Source: an uncultured Flavobacteriia bacterium (GTDB lineage: Bacteria > Bacteroidota > Bacteroidia > Flavobacteriales_D > Crocinitomicaceae). Taken from it: a DNA stretch of 49,601 bases. The notes below the pieces were generated by a model. It had not been told where the DNA came from. It did no database searches and saw nothing but the letters and a program-made list of their open reading frames with translations. Location of the stretch: positions 1-49,601 of the forward strand of contig CALJTX010000018.1 in the NCBI GenBank assembly GCA_937975705.1, in the 5' to 3' direction. The position numbers and the translations under genes were made by a program. Shown piece after piece: positions 16,205 through 24,723 of this stretch (the stretch's first letter is position 1; every line of letters starts with the position of its first letter).

Positions 16205-18307
16205 ATGTCTGAAGAAAAAAGAAAAAATCCGTTTTCTGTCTACTGGATTTACATCGCATTTGTTTTGGTGTTGGTCAGCACGCACCTATACATCAATAGC
16301 GAAACAACCACCACCATTAAATACAAAGAAACGCTCCTCGACCTCGTTGAGGCTAAAGGCGTGAAGCAAGTCAAGATTGTCAATCAAAGTACGGCTCGAT
16401 TTCAGTTGCGCAAAAGTGCTACAATGTACATCAATAGCCGCAAAAACCTCGACTTCCCGAAATTGCGCAAGTTGTTAGCCAACAAAAATGCGCAGCCCTC
16501 TAAAATTGTTTTTGAATTAGAGAACATTGGCAATCACGCCAATTTTGAAAAAGCTTTGGATGAGCGCGGATACCACGACTACGAAAACATCATTGAAACC
16601 AACTGGATTGCACAAATCCTCGGCTATCTATTGCCATTTGGTATCATTGTCTTGATCTGGATGTTTGTCATGCGACGCATGTCTGGCGGCGGCGGTGGCG
16701 CAGGTGGTGGCAGTCAAATTTTCAATATTGGTAAGTCACGTGCACAAGTCTATGAAAAAGGCAAGAGCACCAACATTACCTTTAAAGATGTAGCTGGCCT
16801 TGAAGGCGCTAAAGAAGAAATTGTTGAAATTGTGGAGTTCCTCAAAAACCCGAAAAAATATACCGAACTCGGCGCCAAAATACCTAAAGGCGCATTGCTT
16901 GTAGGCCCTCCAGGAACCGGCAAAACCCTATTGGCCAAAGCCGTAGCCGGCGAAGCTAAAGTGCCATTCTTCTCGCTGTCAGGTTCAGATTTCGTTGAAA
17001 TGTTTGTTGGGGTTGGCGCCTCGCGCGTCCGTGACCTCTTCCGTCAGGCCAAAGAAAAAGCACCTGCTATTATCTTTATCGACGAAATCGATGCAATTGG
17101 CCGCGCTCGCGGTAAAAACAATGGTTTCAACACCAACGATGAACGCGAAAACACCCTCAATCAGTTATTGACCGAAATGGACGGCTTTGGCACCAACTCA
17201 GGCGTCATCATTTTAGCTGCAACCAACCGTGCCGATGTACTGGACAGCGCTTTAATGCGCGCAGGTCGTTTTGACCGACAAATTTACGTCGATATGCCAG
17301 ACCTGAATGAGCGCAGGGCAATTTTTGGTGTACACCTCAAACCACTTAAAATTTCGACCGAAATTGATGTAGAGTTTTTGGCCAAACAAACCCCAGGCTT
17401 CTCTGGAGCGGATATCGCCAATTTGTGTAATGAGGCTGCGCTCATCGCGGCGCGTCACAACAAAACACAAGTTGAAAAACAAGACTTCCTAGATGCTGTT
17501 GACCGCATCATCGGTGGGCTCGAAAAGAAAAACAAAATCATCACCCCTGAAGAAAAGAAAACGATTGCCTACCACGAAGCCGGCCACGCAGCTGTTTCTT
17601 GGTTGCTGCAATACGCCAACCCATTGGTTAAAGTTACTATTGTACCGCGTGGTCAATCTTTAGGTGCCGCTTGGTACTTGCCAGAAGAGCGCAGCATCAC
17701 CACAACCGAACAACTCCTCGACGACATGTGCGCTACCCTCGGAGGACGCGCTGCTGAGCAGCTTACGTTCAAACGCATTTCTACAGGTGCGTTATCAGAT
17801 TTAGAGCGCGTTACCAAACAAGCTTACGCCATGACCTCCATTTACGGTCTCAACGAACGCGTTGGTAATATCTCTTTCTATGATTCTCAGGGCCGCGATG
17901 CCTTTACCAAACCTTATTCTGAAGACACCGCAAAAGTGATCGACGAAGAAGTGAGTAAACTCATTGAAGGTCAGTACCAACGTGCTCTAGACTTATTAGG
18001 CGAAAACGAAGATAAATTGGGGCAATTAGCTGAGCGTCTATTGAGCTCAGAAGTCATCTTTAAGGAAGACCTCGAAGCTATTTTCGGCAAACGACCTTGG
18101 GATCCTATCGAAGAAGTTGCGCACATCGAAGAAGTTTCAACAAGTGAAGAAGATCCAAGCATTGAAGAAACTGCTACGAGTGAAGATTCAACAAGTAGCG
18201 CAGCAGTTTCAACAAGCGACGAAGTTTCCACTAATGCAGCACCTTCAGAAGAGCAAGAAAACACCGAAGGCGCAGCACAAGACGAAGAACCAACAGCTAA
18301 CGCATGA
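16205..18307 (+). CDS. ftsH: ATP-dependent zinc metalloprotease FtsH
   Basis: FtsH is a membrane-anchored AAA+ protease that extracts and degrades membrane and some cytosolic proteins. The 700-residue product has two membrane segments (about 13-28 and 138-155) flanking a periplasmic domain, then a Gly-rich linker. Walker A GPPGTGKT is near 235, Walker B IIFIDEIDAIG near 290, the second-region-of-homology ...RAGRFDRQ near 352, and the zinc-protease motif HEAGH near 457. Oddly it ends in an acidic Ser/Thr/Glu/Ala-rich tail of about 60 residues (from about 637) with repeats of the type Ser-Thr-Ser-Glu/Asp-Glu, probably disordered. cdsA starts inside the stop codon region (4-nt overlap). Confidence 0.97.
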   Translation: MSEEKRKNPFSVYWIYIAFVLVLVSTHLYINSETTTTIKYKETLLDLVEAKGVKQVKIVNQSTARFQLRKSATMYINSRKNLDFPKLRKLLANKNAQPSKIVFELENIGNHANFEKALDERGYHDYENIIETNWIAQILGYLLPFGIIVLIWMFVMRRMSGGGGGAGGGSQIFNIGKSRAQVYEKGKSTNITFKDVAGLEGAKEEIVEIVEFLKNPKKYTELGAKIPKGALLVGPPGTGKTLLAKAVAGEAKVPFFSLSGSDFVEMFVGVGASRVRDLFRQAKEKAPAIIFIDEIDAIGRARGKNNGFNTNDERENTLNQLLTEMDGFGTNSGVIILAATNRADVLDSALMRAGRFDRQIYVDMPDLNERRAIFGVHLKPLKISTEIDVEFLAKQTPGFSGADIANLCNEAALIAARHNKTQVEKQDFLDAVDRIIGGLEKKNKIITPEEKKTIAYHEAGHAAVSWLLQYANPLVKVTIVPRGQSLGAAWYLPEERSITTTEQLLDDMCATLGGRAAEQLTFKRISTGALSDLERVTKQAYAMTSIYGLNERVGNISFYDSQGRDAFTKPYSEDTAKVIDEEVSKLIEGQYQRALDLLGENEDKLGQLAERLLSSEVIFKEDLEAIFGKRPWDPIEEVAHIEEVSTSEEDPSIEETATSEDSTSSAAVSTSDEVSTNAAPSEEQENTEGAAQDEEPTANA

Positions 18308-19125
18308 TCGGAAACCTAGGGCAACGCATGATCACTGGTGCTATTTTCGGCACCCTTGTGATTGGTTCTATGCTCTGGAATCCTTATGCCTTCGCACTTG
18401 TATTTTCCTTTTTTATGGTGGTTGGCTTGTGGGAGTTTTACAACTTCTTTAAAGCTCACCAAATAGTTCAGGTTTCAAACGAAATCGGGATTTTTATCGG
18501 GATTTTCATCTACATTCTTTTGGTAGGCATCAGCTTTGAATGGTTCTCTGTCATCTCTTTGAGTCTGATCTTTCCGTTGTTTTTTACATTAATTCTCAAC
18601 GAACTCTGGGCCAAACATCAGCATCCGCTACTCAATATTTCTGTATTGGTTTTCGGTATCATTTATGTAGTTGGTCCGTTTTATTTGAGCATCGATTTAC
18701 ATGTCCGCGACACCTCACCCCTACCTAAAGTGCTCGGTATGTTTTTACTGATTTGGACCAATGATTCTTTCGCCTATTTTAGTGGGAGAGCTTTTGGAAA
18801 ACACAAGCTTTTTGAACGCATTTCTCCAAAGAAAACCTGGGAAGGCACCTTTGGAGGTGTGCTCTTTACGCTTCTACTCGGTTTCATCATTGGCACATAT
18901 GTGAACAAAGGTGAAGTGCTGTTTTGGATGGTTTCGGCGCTTATTATTGCACCCGGAGCGATCTTCGGAGATTTACTCGAATCCTTATTCAAAAGGAGTT
19001 TGGCAATCAAAGACAGTGGAAAAATTCTTCCCGGTCATGGCGGCGTATTAGACCGCTTTGATGCTGCACTTTTTACCATACCATTTTTCTATTGTTGGTC
19101 AATAATCTATCTTTACTGGAAATGA
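18304..19125 (+). CDS. cdsA: Phosphatidate cytidylyltransferase
   Basis: CdsA makes CDP-diacylglycerol from phosphatidate and CTP, the precursor for phospholipids. The 273-residue membrane protein has about seven to eight hydrophobic segments. It ends with the signature: RISPKKTWEGTFGG near 175, then FKRSLAIKDSGKILPGHGG near 226-245 and LDRFDAAL. It overlaps ftsH by 4 nt and psd by 4 nt, so the three are translationally coupled; the neighbour psd acts later in the same lipid pathway. Confidence 0.96.
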   Translation: MIGNLGQRMITGAIFGTLVIGSMLWNPYAFALVFSFFMVVGLWEFYNFFKAHQIVQVSNEIGIFIGIFIYILLVGISFEWFSVISLSLIFPLFFTLILNELWAKHQHPLLNISVLVFGIIYVVGPFYLSIDLHVRDTSPLPKVLGMFLLIWTNDSFAYFSGRAFGKHKLFERISPKKTWEGTFGGVLFTLLLGFIIGTYVNKGEVLFWMVSALIIAPGAIFGDLLESLFKRSLAIKDSGKILPGHGGVLDRFDAALFTIPFFYCWSIIYLYWK

Positions 19126-19787
19126 TGACTTTTCACCGCGAAGGACGCTCTATTATGCTTGGAAGCATTGCCCTATTTTTGGGCTTGAGTGCACTGAATT
19201 ATTATTTTTTAGCCTGCTCCATTTTCGGACTCTTCTTATTTTTCGAACTCGGATTTGCAGTATTGCTCTACCTCATTATCCAATTTTTTCGGATTCCGAA
19301 AAGAACATGTACAGGTGGGTCACAAGACATCATGTGCCCTGCAGACGGCAAAGTAGTTGTCATTGAGGAGGTAGAAGAAACCGAATATTTCAAAGACAAG
19401 CGCATTCAGGTTTCTATTTTTATGTCTCCTATGAATGTACATGCCAATTACTATCCCATTTCAGGTGAAGTGAGCTACACGAAATATCATCCGGGCCTAT
19501 TTTTAGTTGCTTGGCACCCAAAGAGCAGTACAGACAACGAGCGCAGCACTTGCGTTGTGAAACACGCTAATGGCACTGAAATCTTGTTTCGTCAAATTGC
19601 AGGCGCTTTGGCGCGCAGAATTTGTTATTACGCACAAACCGGCGACAAAGCGCAACAAGGTGAAGAATTTGGTTTTATCAAATTTGGGTCGCGCGTCGAT
19701 TTATTCTTGCCTTTAGGCACGAAAATTGATGTAGTTCTCGGACAAAAAGTACAAGCTAAACTCACAAAGCTTGGCACTTTAAATTAA
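19122..19787 (+). CDS. psd: Phosphatidylserine decarboxylase (short bacterial type)
   Basis: This enzyme decarboxylates phosphatidylserine to phosphatidylethanolamine using a pyruvoyl group made by self-cleavage. The 221-residue product has two hydrophobic segments near the N-terminus (about 15-60). The conserved SIFMSPMNVHANYYPISG block follows near 99-115, then the cleavage site Phe-Gly-Ser-Arg-Val-Asp near 188-193, where Ser becomes the pyruvoyl residue. Two consecutive ATG codons (19122, 19125) are possible starts; a TTG at 19092 inside cdsA is less likely. It follows cdsA in a phospholipid-synthesis run. Confidence 0.92.
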   Translation: MMTFHREGRSIMLGSIALFLGLSALNYYFLACSIFGLFLFFELGFAVLLYLIIQFFRIPKRTCTGGSQDIMCPADGKVVVIEEVEETEYFKDKRIQVSIFMSPMNVHANYYPISGEVSYTKYHPGLFLVAWHPKSSTDNERSTCVVKHANGTEILFRQIAGALARRICYYAQTGDKAQQGEEFGFIKFGSRVDLFLPLGTKIDVVLGQKVQAKLTKLGTLN

Positions 19788-19813
19788 TTTGTAACTTTAT
19801 AAAAAAAAACGCC

Positions 19814-20032
19814 ATGAAAAAAGTATTTGTAGCTATTGCCCTTACCACATTCGTAGGTTCTATGGCAAGCACAGCTTATGCAGCTGTAAACGGAACGCAA
19901 ATCGTTAAAAAAGACGACGACAAGCGCAAAAAGAAAAAGAAAAGCGGTAGCTGCTGCTCTTCTAGCTCTACTCAAAAATCTTGCTCTTCAAGCAACTCGA
20001 CACAAAAGACTTGTTCTGGAGAAAAGCACTAA
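19814..20032 (+). CDS. Small secreted Lys-rich, Cys/Ser-rich protein
   Basis: The 72-residue product has a signal peptide (residues 1-23, ending Ala-Tyr-Ala-Ala). A short segment and a highly basic Asp/Lys block (about 31-45, including five consecutive Lys) follow, and then a tail of Ser, Thr, Gln and four Cys. The tail is built from two imperfect copies of a Ser-Ser-x-Ser-Thr-Gln-Lys-x-Cys-Ser unit, which the DNA also repeats. The signal peptide, a start just behind psd and a strong terminator after the stop argue that it is a real gene. Cys clustering could mean metal binding or disulfide bonding in the periplasm, but I do not recognise a named family. Confidence 0.72.
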   Translation: MKKVFVAIALTTFVGSMASTAYAAVNGTQIVKKDDDKRKKKKKSGSCCSSSSTQKSCSSSNSTQKTCSGEKH

Positions 20033-20054
20033 TCTTTGTTACTTTTAGTAACGC

Positions 20055-20082
20055 AAAAAGCCGGCTTACGCCGGCTTTTTTT
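20055..20082. terminator. Bidirectional terminator between the small Cys-rich protein gene and acyl-CoA ligase gene
   Basis: AAAAAGCCGGC / GCCGGCTTTTT around a TTAC loop gives a perfect stem of up to 11 bp with A-run and T-run on either side, so it works on both strands for the convergent genes. Confidence 0.9.
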
Positions 20083-20098
20083 ATGCCTTATTCATGCC

Positions 20099-21865
20099 TT
20101 AGGCACTATAGATTTCTTGGTATTGGGCTTGGTATTTTTCCAATATTTTCTTGCGCTTGAACTTCAAGGTTGGGGTGAGTTCACCTCCTTCAATGGTGAA
20201 TTCTTGTGGCAATAACTTGACTTTTTTAAGTTGTTCCCATGAGCCATATTCTAAATTGATCTGAGTTATTTCCTTATTTATTCTATCGATAAGTATTGGA
20301 TTGGTGATGATTGCTTCGTTTGAAATCTGATTGAAATCAAGGCCATGGCGCTGGGCCCATTCTTTTACGAACGCCATATTTGGAACAATAAATACGGCTG
20401 GGAATTTTTCTCCCTCCCCGATGACCATTGCTTGTTCAATGAAACGCGATTGCTTTAAGCGATTTTCCATCGCTTGTGGCACAATATATTTGCCGCCAGA
20501 GGTCTTGAAAATCTCTTTTTTGCGATCGGTGATCTTCAAAAACTTACCTTCTTGGAAGGTGCCGATGTCGCCGGTGCAAAACCAACCGTCGGCATCAAAT
20601 ACTTCGTTGGTAGCTTCTTGATTTTTGTAATAACCCATCATGACGTTTGGCCCCTTCACTAAGATTTCACCATCTGCTGCGATTTTGACCTGTACATTTT
20701 CTACCAAAGGACCAACCGTACCGATTCTGATACCTGTATTGAAGTTATTGACCGTTACAACAGGTGAAGTTTCGGTAAGACCATAACCCTCCAAAATTGG
20801 AATGTCTGCTGCCAAAAAGATCCGTGCCAAGCGCGGTTGCAGCGCAGCAGAACCTGAGGCAATTGCTTTGACATTGCCACCGAGTGCCTCTTGCCATTTT
20901 GAGAAAATAAGTTTGCGCGCAATGGCTAATTTGACTTTATAAAAAATGGATTTCCCAATGACGTCGTATGCTTCGGCGACGTCAACAGCCCAAAAGAATA
21001 AGGCGCGCTTGATTCCTTTAAGGTCTTCGCCTTTGGCCATAATTTTGTCGAATACTTTTTCGATGAGGCGAGGTACTGCAGAAAATACATCGGGTTTTAC
21101 CTCCTTGATATTCTCACCAATGGTGTCCATGGATTCAGCAAAATGAATCGAGCAACCAATGTACATATAGAGATAATGGAGCATGCGCTCATAAATATGA
21201 CACACCGGCAAAAAGCTCAATACCTTTGAGTTCTTGTCGGCCGGAATCGGGTCTATACATGAAGCTACAGTGGCAAGAATATTCGCATGAGAAAGCATGA
21301 CACCTTTTGGATTACCTGTTGTTCCGGAGGTGTAAATAATGGTTGCTAAATCAGCAGTTTTGACCTCGCGCATGCGCTGCTCAACTGTTTCGATATCGGT
21401 CTGTCCTTTGGCTGCCTCAATTTCTGACCAGTGCGGGCAATTGGGCAACTGATCAAAGGAAAACAAATGCTTCAGGCTGGGCACATCGTTTCTAATCGCA
21501 CTAATTTTATCTACCAATTCTTGATTGGAAACGACACAAATTTCTACACCTGCGTCATTGAGAATGAAACGGTAATCGGCTGCAGAAATATTTGGGTAGA
21601 GCGGAACGAGAATGGCCCCAACTTGTTGTACTGCGATGTCGAGAATATTCCATTCAAAACGGTTTGAACTCGCTACAGCAACGCGGTCTCCGGCCTGAAC
21701 ACCCAAGGAAATAAGCCCGCGAGAAACGTTCATTGCGGCATCAAGGAAATCGGCAGTAGAAAGCGGAACCCAAATGCCTTTAGTCTTGGTGACAAACATG
21801 TTGGGATTGGGGTAATTCTTGAGTTGATGTCTTGGGACATCAAATAAACGATCTATAGTTAGCAT
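20099..21865 (-). CDS. Long-chain fatty acid--CoA ligase (AMP-forming)
   Basis: The 588-residue enzyme of the ANL superfamily activates fatty acids through an acyl-adenylate to acyl-CoA. The phosphate-binding motif YTSGTTGNPKGV is near 176, followed by a GYGLTETSPVV motif near 338, the ATP/ribose motif containing GWFCTGDIG near 434, DRKKEIFKTSGGKYI near 450, and the C-terminal LTPTLKFKRKKI with the adenylation Lys near 570. The layout resembles the FadD15 type. It has no close operon partner on its strand; the transporter gene upstream starts at 23213 and ends 40 nt before it. Confidence 0.93.
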   Translation of the reverse strand: MLTIDRLFDVPRHQLKNYPNPNMFVTKTKGIWVPLSTADFLDAAMNVSRGLISLGVQAGDRVAVASSNRFEWNILDIAVQQVGAILVPLYPNISAADYRFILNDAGVEICVVSNQELVDKISAIRNDVPSLKHLFSFDQLPNCPHWSEIEAAKGQTDIETVEQRMREVKTADLATIIYTSGTTGNPKGVMLSHANILATVASCIDPIPADKNSKVLSFLPVCHIYERMLHYLYMYIGCSIHFAESMDTIGENIKEVKPDVFSAVPRLIEKVFDKIMAKGEDLKGIKRALFFWAVDVAEAYDVIGKSIFYKVKLAIARKLIFSKWQEALGGNVKAIASGSAALQPRLARIFLAADIPILEGYGLTETSPVVTVNNFNTGIRIGTVGPLVENVQVKIAADGEILVKGPNVMMGYYKNQEATNEVFDADGWFCTGDIGTFQEGKFLKITDRKKEIFKTSGGKYIVPQAMENRLKQSRFIEQAMVIGEGEKFPAVFIVPNMAFVKEWAQRHGLDFNQISNEAIITNPILIDRINKEITQINLEYGSWEQLKKVKLLPQEFTIEGGELTPTLKFKRKKILEKYQAQYQEIYSA

Positions 21866-21905
21866 ACAATAGGTTTGGTGCCGAAAAATAGCAATATTGT
21901 TTCAA

Positions 21906-23213
21906 TTAAAGAAACAAAATCACAAAAAGGATGATCAGGACCAAACTGATGATATTTAGTATAAATCCATAGCGAATCATGTCTTTGATGCGCAGGTAAC
22001 CAGAGCCAAAAACAATTGCATTTGGAGGTGTGCCGACCGGCATCATGAACGCCAAACTAGCGCCAAGCGTAAGTGCCATGGCGAGCGGAACCAAAGGCAG
22101 CCCTGTTTGGTGTGCAAAAATTCCGACAACAGGAATAAAGAGCGTAACCATAGCCAAATTGGAGAGTACTTCAGAGATGAATATAGCAAGTGTAGTAAGG
22201 ATGACAATTGCTGTAAGGAGACTCATGCCGTGGAAAGATTCAAAAGTTGCCGCTAAAAACTGAAGCACACCATTTTTTTCTAAAACCGCTGCCAAAGCCA
22301 AGCCACCGCCAAAAAGCAATAAAATGCCCCAAGGGAGTTTTTCGGTATCTGACCAACGCAGCACCTTTTCTTTGGGCGCAGCGCCACTCGGCATTAAAAA
22401 CATGGCTAGAGCCCCTAAAATAGCGGCGTTTTCATCGCGGTAATTGAGTCCGAGATAAGTGCCGATTGCCTCTCTAAAAATCCAGAGACCTGCTACAATT
22501 GAGAAAATCCATAACACTCTTTTTTGTGCTTTGGTCCAGGGCAAGGTATGGAAATGAAGGTCGTGGACATCTTTGCGTTCAGCACCCAAGAGATAATTGA
22601 AAATCAAAAACATCAGCAAGAGTAAAATGATGGCCAACGGCATGCCGATTTTCATCCAGTCAAAAAAGCTGATTTCAATATTGAAACTTTCAGAAAGAAT
22701 ACTTGCCATTTGTGTATTGGGTGGCGAGCCGATGAGTGTGCCGACACCACCAATATTGGACGCATACGCGATGGAAAGCATCAAAAAGATGCTAAATTTT
22801 GAATTGCGATGTGCCGGCGGCATGGCCTCCACAACTGCTACGGCCATAGGCAGCATCATGAGTGCTGTGGCCGTATTGGAAATCCACATAGAGATGAGGC
22901 CGGTACTGAGTATAAAACCCAAAAGAATATTAGATTTTTTGTCGCCGACCACGGCGATAATTCTTCTGGCAATTTGCTCGTGTACAGCCCATTTTTCAAG
23001 CGCGAGTGCCATTACAAAACCTCCAAAAAACAAAAAGATATTGGAATCGCCGTAACACTGAGCGAGGTCTTTGGGGGTGAGTAGACCCAAGGGCACGGCC
23101 AAAAGCAAAGGCAAAAGCGCCGTAAGGTAGACCGGGATCCATTCAAAAATCCAGAGTACAACCATTGCCCCTGCCAATAACAAGGCCAGAGAAAAATCGT
23201 TAAAAACCCACAT
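21906..23213 (-). CDS. DASS/SLC13 family anion:sodium symporter
   Basis: The 435-residue membrane protein has about 11-12 hydrophobic segments. The two Ser/Gly-Asn-Thr-type substrate loops of the DASS family are visible: IGSPPNTQMA near 162 and VGTPPNAIVFGSG near 396. Members carry di- and tricarboxylates, sulfate or phosphate with sodium; the substrate here is unknown. The gene for an 86-residue protein lies 13 nt upstream on the same strand, so they are likely one operon. Confidence 0.9.
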   Translation of the reverse strand: MWVFNDFSLALLLAGAMVVLWIFEWIPVYLTALLPLLLAVPLGLLTPKDLAQCYGDSNIFLFFGGFVMALALEKWAVHEQIARRIIAVVGDKKSNILLGFILSTGLISMWISNTATALMMLPMAVAVVEAMPPAHRNSKFSIFLMLSIAYASNIGGVGTLIGSPPNTQMASILSESFNIEISFFDWMKIGMPLAIILLLLMFLIFNYLLGAERKDVHDLHFHTLPWTKAQKRVLWIFSIVAGLWIFREAIGTYLGLNYRDENAAILGALAMFLMPSGAAPKEKVLRWSDTEKLPWGILLLFGGGLALAAVLEKNGVLQFLAATFESFHGMSLLTAIVILTTLAIFISEVLSNLAMVTLFIPVVGIFAHQTGLPLVPLAMALTLGASLAFMMPVGTPPNAIVFGSGYLRIKDMIRYGFILNIISLVLIILFVILFL

Positions 23214-23226
23214 TGGGTTGAGGGGA

Positions 23227-23487
23227 TTATTTGTTGAGCCCGTTGAGCGCCTCTACAAAGTAGTTTGCTTTAGCTTCTACTTCAAGCACAATAGCGCGAA
23301 ATGCAGCTTTACCTTTTGCCTGATTCATTTTGACAAGCATTTGGTCTTGAAACGCAGCAGCTTCGTCGATCAGGTTGGCCGAGCGGTCAGCTTTATCTGG
23401 AGCTGTCATTTCAAAAAAGAAGCATTCTTCTACCACATCAAAAACCATTTCATTGATGTTTCTTTTGAGGATTCGTTTGTTGGCCAT
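23227..23487 (-). CDS. Conserved small helical protein of unknown function
   Basis: The 86-residue product is acidic and Ala/Glu-rich, with no signal peptide or membrane segment and a mostly helical pattern. It starts with ANKRILKRNINEMVFDVVEE and continues with a long amphipathic stretch rich in Gln, Ala and Val. I believe similar proteins occur in other Flavobacteriales, but I do not know a function. It has its own TACATTTG promoter element and precedes the anion symporter by 13 nt. Confidence 0.75.
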   Translation of the reverse strand: MANKRILKRNINEMVFDVVEECFFFEMTAPDKADRSANLIDEAAAFQDQMLVKMNQAKGKAAFRAIVLEVEAKANYFVEALNGLNK

Positions 23488-23499
23488 AACTCTTAATTT

Positions 23500-23532
23500 T
23501 TGACAAATGTACGCTTTTTCGGGCTATTTTTG
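23500..23532. promoter_or_regulatory. Overlapping divergent promoters for the 86-residue gene (-) and rlmI (+)
   Basis: On the plus strand TTG (23500-23502) and TATTTTTG (23525-23532) are 22 nt apart, and the ATG of rlmI follows 3 nt later. On the minus strand TACATTTG (23504-23511) lies 16 nt before the ATG of the 86-residue gene. The two promoters interleave. Confidence 0.6.
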
Positions 23533-23535
23533 CAC

Positions 23536-24723
23536 ATGTCTTATCCCCTACTGACCATTGCCAAAGGCAAAGAGCACTCCATCCAACGCAAACACCCTTG
23601 GGTTTTCTCTGGGGCTTTGGCTAACGACACCTCCGAACTTCAAGATGGCGACCTCGTTTGCCTGACCACCAAAAAGCAACAAATTCTTGGCATTGGTCAT
23701 TACCAACATGCTACGATCGCCGTGCGCATCCTAAGTTTTGACTACGAAACTATAGATGAAGCGTTTTACGAGCGACGCTTGTCCAATGCGTACCAACTGC
23801 GCTTGCGCATTGGCTTGCTCAACCCCAATAACAATATCTTTCGCTTGTGTCACGGTGAAGGCGATTTACTACCTGGCCTCATTATCGATTATTACAATGG
23901 CGTGGCCGTGATTCAGTGTCATTCGTATGGCATGTACCGTCAGGTGGAGCTCATCGCGCAAGCCCTGCAAAAAGTTATTGGATCAGAACTCAAGGCTATT
24001 TATCATAAATCGAGTGACACCCTTGCCAAAAGAGAAGCGGCAACCGAAGGCGCTACAGATGGCTATTTATTTGGCGAAGTGGCAGTTCCGCATTTAGCAC
24101 TAGAAAATGGCGTCAAGTATCAAATCGACTGGATCAACGGGCAAAAAACTGGCTTTTTTATCGACCAACGCGAAAACAGAGCATTGCTAGGCAAATATGC
24201 ACAAGACAAAAAAGTGCTCAATACGTTTTGTTATTCAGGTGGCTTCAGTTTGCAAGCACTCCAACACGGCGCACTTCTTGTGCATTCGCTCGATAGCTCC
24301 AAAAAAGCAATTGCCCTTACAGACGCGAACGTGACACTCAATCAGTTCGAAGACCGCCATGCATCGATAGTAGACGACGCCATGGATTACATGAAAAACC
24401 TACCCGAAGACTACGACATCATTGTGCTAGACCCTCCGGCTTTTGCCAAGCACCGCGACAAGCGCCACCAAGCTATCCAGGGCTACAAGCGCCTCAATGC
24501 ACACGCCATTCGCCAAATCAAACCCGGCGGACTTATCTTTACATTTTCTTGTTCGCAAGTCGTAGACACCCTCCTGTTTACCAATACGGTTATTGCAGCC
24601 GCCATTGAAGCAGGGCGCTCTTGCCGCATATTAGAACAACTTCATCAACCTGCCGACCACCCCATTCAAGCTTTTCATCCAGAGGGCGCGTATCTCAAAG
24701 GACTCGTTATCCAAATCGATTAA
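23536..24723 (+). CDS. rlmI: 23S rRNA (cytosine) methyltransferase RlmI-like
   Basis: The 395-residue product has an N-terminal PUA domain (GKEHSIQRKHPWVFSGAL near 10-27) and a C-terminal class I SAM methyltransferase domain, as in RlmI, which makes m5C in 23S rRNA. Motifs include KTGFFIDQRENR near 206, LNTFCYSGGFSLQAL near 227, and the catalytic VLDPPAFAKH near 296. The ATG at 23536 is used; an in-frame TTG at 23500 would overlap the promoter. The MATE gene begins directly after its stop codon with no gap. Confidence 0.9.
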   Translation: MSYPLLTIAKGKEHSIQRKHPWVFSGALANDTSELQDGDLVCLTTKKQQILGIGHYQHATIAVRILSFDYETIDEAFYERRLSNAYQLRLRIGLLNPNNNIFRLCHGEGDLLPGLIIDYYNGVAVIQCHSYGMYRQVELIAQALQKVIGSELKAIYHKSSDTLAKREAATEGATDGYLFGEVAVPHLALENGVKYQIDWINGQKTGFFIDQRENRALLGKYAQDKKVLNTFCYSGGFSLQALQHGALLVHSLDSSKKAIALTDANVTLNQFEDRHASIVDDAMDYMKNLPEDYDIIVLDPPAFAKHRDKRHQAIQGYKRLNAHAIRQIKPGGLIFTFSCSQVVDTLLFTNTVIAAAIEAGRSCRILEQLHQPADHPIQAFHPEGAYLKGLVIQID

